DNA from: Flaccisagitta enflata
Lineage: Eukaryota; Chaetognatha; Sagittoidea; Aphragmophora
Direction of reading: 5' to 3'
DNA length: 64,000 nucleotides
Assembly (NCBI GenBank): GCA_965153355.1
Contig: OZ231127.1
Span: 72,726,001-72,790,000 of the forward strand
Shown here: piece after piece, positions 61,048-64,000 of the stretch
Position numbering within the stretch: position 1 is the first letter of the stretch
How the letters are laid out: each line of letters begins with the position of its first letter
Made by a program: the position numbers and the translations under genes
The notes under the pieces: model-generated
What the model was told of the DNA's origin: nothing
The model's database searches: none
The model's input: only the letters and a program-made list of their open reading frames with translations

Positions 61048-63391
61048 GAGTGCAAACCAGTAGAAATCCCATTTTTCCCACTTTAAAAGGATACCACTGT
61101 AGCCCTACTAGGATATCCATTGAGACGTCAAAATTCAAGCTGCTGACTGCTCAAACACTGTCCTTTCACTGAACCTAGTCAAATTTCTCAAATCTTGCCA
61201 TTGACCCCTCCATTTAGACCTAGAAAGTTCACATATACTAACTGACAAACCTCAGACCGAGGCCAAAATCTTGCCTCACAACATTTGCAGGCCCCAAATT
61301 TTGTTTACACTACCAACAGAATGAGCACAGACAGCAATTCCATGAATTTAGAGGAATTCCACGCGGCTAAAGTAGAGCAATCTCATTTTATATCTTAAAA
61401 TCGATAAAAATCAATGTTTTTTCATACTACCGACGTCTCAGAAATGATGCTCTAGTCCATGTCCAAATCTGTTTTGGAGCGGGGTCATTTGTTTTTAAAC
61501 CTCGAGAGGGAGTACCTCAGCCGTTTCAACATGATCTAAAATGTTGAGGGCAACGAATATAGGAAAAAGATCAATAAGAACTGAGAAGTAGGGAAAAGCC
61601 TTATTTTGAGGGTGGCTTTCACACTTTAAACAGTTATGTGTGGTAAACTTTTTGTAAAAAAATGAAAAAAAATGTCATTTTTCATAATATTATTTCATTT
61701 TCTATCATAACCAAGCTTTAAATATTGAAAAATACCTTTAAACAGCTCTTCTAAAAAAAATTTCATGTCACCTTGCCCCTTTAAACAGTTATGTGTAGTA
61801 AACTTTTTGTAAAAAAATGTCATTTTTCATAATATTATTTCATTTTCTATCATAACCAAACTTTAAATATAGAAAAATACCTTTAAACAGCTCTTCTAAA
61901 AAAAATTTCATGTCACCTTGCCCCTTATATGAGTGCAAACCAGTAGAAATCCCATTTTTCCCACTTTAAAAGGATACCACTGTAGCCCTACTAGGATATC
62001 CATTGAGACGTCAAAATTCAAGCTGCTGACTGCTCAAACACTGTCCTTTCACTGAACCTAGTCAAATTTCTCAAATCTTGCCATTGACCCCTCCATTTAG
62101 ACCTAGAAAGTTCACATATACTAACTGACAAACCTCAGACCGAGGCCAAAATCTTGCCTCACAACATTTGCAGGCCCCAAATTTTGTTTACACTACCAAC
62201 AGAATGAGCACAGACAGCAATTCCATGAATTTAGAGGAATTCCACGCGGCTAAAGTAGAGCAATCTCATTTTATATCTTAAAATCGATAAAAATCAATAT
62301 TTTTTCATACTACCGACGTCTCAGAAATGATGCTCTAGTCCATGTCCAAATCTGTTTTGGAGCGAGGTCATTTGTTTTTAAACCTCGAGAGGGAGTACCT
62401 CAGCCGTTTCAACATGATCTAAAATGTTGAGGGCAACGAATATAGGAAAAAGATCAATAAGAACTGAGAAGTAGGGAAAAGCCTTATTTTGAGGGTGGCT
62501 TTCACACTTTAAACAGTTATGTGTGGTAAACTTTTTGTAAAAAAATGAAAAAAAATGTCATTTTTCATAATATTATTTCATTTTCTATCATAACCAAGCT
62601 TTAAATATTGAAAAATACCTTTAAACAGCTCTTCTAAAAAAAATTTCATGTCACCTTGCCCCTTTAAACAGTTATGTGTAGTAAACTTTTTGTAAAAAAA
62701 TGTCATTTTTCATAATATTATTTCATTTTCTATCATAACCAAACTTTAAATATAGAAAAATACCTTTAAACAGCTCTTCTAAAAAAAATTTCATGTCACC
62801 TTGCCCCTTATATGAGTGCAAACCAGTAGAAATCCCATTTTTCCCACTTTAAAAGGATACCACTGTAGCCCTACTAGGATATCCATTGAGACGTCAAAAT
62901 TCAAGCTGCTGACTGCTCAAACACTGTCCTTTCACTGAACCTAGTCAAATTTCTCAAATCTTGCCATTGACCCCTCCATTTAGACCTAGAAAGTTCACAT
63001 ATACTAACTGACAAACCTCAGACCGAGGCCAAAATCTTGCCTCACAACATTTGCAGGCCCCAAATTTTGTTTACACTACCAACAGAATGAGCACAGACAG
63101 CAATTCCATGAATTTAGAGGAATTCCACGCGGCTAAAGTAGAGCAATCTCATTTTATATCTTAAAATCGATAAAAATCAATGTTTTTTCATACTACCGAC
63201 GTCTCAGAAATGATGCTCTAGTCCATGTCCAAATCTGTTTTGGAGCAGGGTCATTTGTTTTTAAACCTCGAGAGGGAGTACCTCAGCCGTTTCAACATGA
63301 TCTAAAATGTTGAGGGCAACGAATATAGGAAAAAGATCAATAAGAACTGAGAAGTAGGGAAAAGCCTTATTTTGAGGGTGGCTTTCACACT
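61048..63391 (+). repeat. 883-bp tandem repeat, 2.65 copies
   Basis: Unit starts at GAGTGCAAACCAGTAG (about 61048, 61931 and 62814; shift 883 each time). Copies differ at about one or two bases per unit (GGAGCGGGGTC, GGAGCGAGGTC and GGAGCAGGGTC at 61478, 62361 and 63244). The third copy stops at GGCTTTCACAC, before the internal sub-repeat. No RT, TIR or known domain is visible. Confidence 0.96.
61622..61925 (+). repeat. Internal sub-repeat of about 155 bp, twice per 883-bp unit
   Basis: TTTAAACAGTTATGTGTGGT and TTTAAACAGTTATGTGTAGT start two copies, each ending AATTTCATGTCACCTTGCCC. The pair recurs at 62505-62808. Confidence 0.93.
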
Positions 63392-63710
63392 TAAGCGTGG
63401 AAAGCATGCAGTGAATCATCTTCGTGAATTCAGTTCACCTTGAGCCGAGCAGGAATTAATTTCTAAAGAGATGTCGCTAATTTCGCTTTCTATGTATATA
63501 AGGACGTCATTTATTTCGAAAGATACAGTACAATGGGAGCAATGAGCTCCTCAGAAAGAGGGTCATTTCCTGTTTCCACATTTTAATGAAACAGCTTGAA
63601 CCATGGTTTTTCTGAAAGCTGACGAGCCAGAGCATTGCGTGAATAATATGTTGAATATAAGTTGACCAAAAACAAAAAAAGTCCAATACCTGTCCAGTTT
63701 CGAACCCGCT
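63392..63710. other. Unique spacer, no gene recognised
   Basis: ACAGTACAATGGGAGCAATG (63526) has an inverted near match at about 46366-46386, hinting at another small dispersed repeat near both foldback copies. Confidence 0.45.
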
Positions 63711-63711
63711 A

Positions 63712-64000
63712 CAGTAGATGTCATCTAGACTTGGAAAAATGGGGGAATTTATTACAGAAAAACAAATAAACATAAAAGACTGATACTTGGAATATAAATT
63801 TATAAAACAATGCTTAATTGCCTATAGGAAAGAATTTTTTTCAGGAAACATTGTATAAATAAAATTGTTTAAATAAGATTTGCTACAACTTTCCCTTAAT
63901 ATGTTCTGTAAGAATATTGCTCGTGTGGCGGTTGCTAGGGAGCATCACAGGGCTGTCACACATAGTTATGCCCCCTAGCAACGGCTGAACAAGTAATATT
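63712..64000. mobile_element. Mariner-type foldback MITE, copy 3 (cut by window end)
   Basis: CAGTAGATGTCATCTAGAC preceded by TA, then the family sequence through GCTACAACTTTCCC and the central CTAGCAACGGCTGAACAAG. The left half and centre are present and the right half lies beyond the window. More diverged than copies 1 and 2. Confidence 0.85.

Noticed and set aside
63690-63712. tRNA-like TTCGAA word suggesting a tRNA-derived SINE
   Set aside because: No A box, cloverleaf or poly(A)-type tail could be placed around it.

Overview
This window is animal nuclear DNA, almost all of it non-coding and dominated by repeats. The signs are very long simple-sequence runs ((CT)n, (GAA)n, (ATTC)n, (ATTT)n, (CA)n, (AAC)n), non-LTR retrotransposons, Tc1/mariner and hAT relics, and one exon of a STAR/KH RNA-binding protein of the Quaking/HOW family. 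The QUA1-KH-QUA2 wording of that protein resembles HOW-type proteins of protostomes, so an invertebrate, possibly an arthropod, is my best guess. The window does not settle the lineage. Nothing looks bacterial, viral or organellar.

Layout. 1-3.8 kb: a degraded LINE (element A) interrupted by a second, younger, 5'-truncated LINE (element B) whose reading frame ends in a four-finger zinc cluster; a 24-bp direct repeat marks the insertion. 4-8.4 kb: two copies of a dispersed inverted-repeat element with a tandem-repeat core (called family H here), a copy of a second dispersed family with a terminal hairpin (called family S here), and simple repeats. 8.5-16.1 kb: a 3.87-kb block present twice in tandem at near identity, bounded by simple repeats. 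16-31 kb: simple repeats, a third family H copy forming a large palindrome, minisatellites, a hAT-like MITE inside an (ATTC)n field, and a small TA-flanked MITE. 31.6-33.3 kb: the Quaking/HOW exon, preceded by a (CT)n run ending in CAG that looks like its splice acceptor. 33.3-41 kb: AT-rich unique sequence, a Tc1-like relic, a TIR element, a mariner-type foldback and a 330-bp (CA)n run. 41-60 kb: more minisatellites, family H copies four and five, a cluster of family S copies, and two more foldbacks. 60.5-63.4 kb: a 470-bp (CT)n/(CTGT)n tract and an 883-bp unit in 2.65 tandem copies. The window ends inside a third copy of the mariner-type foldback.

The only likely host gene is the Quaking/HOW exon. 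The LINE frames are element genes, and the other long open frames are repeat translations (Ser-Leu, Arg-Glu, Glu, Lys, Ile-His-Ser-Phe and Cys-Val repeats). The most interesting material is in the two dispersed families. Family H has inverted arms around a locus-specific tandem core. Family S ends in a short stem-loop whose two strands, and a matching 5' word, change together between copies. All coordinates were read by eye; repeat ends are accurate to a few bases where a target duplication is visible and to tens of bases elsewhere.
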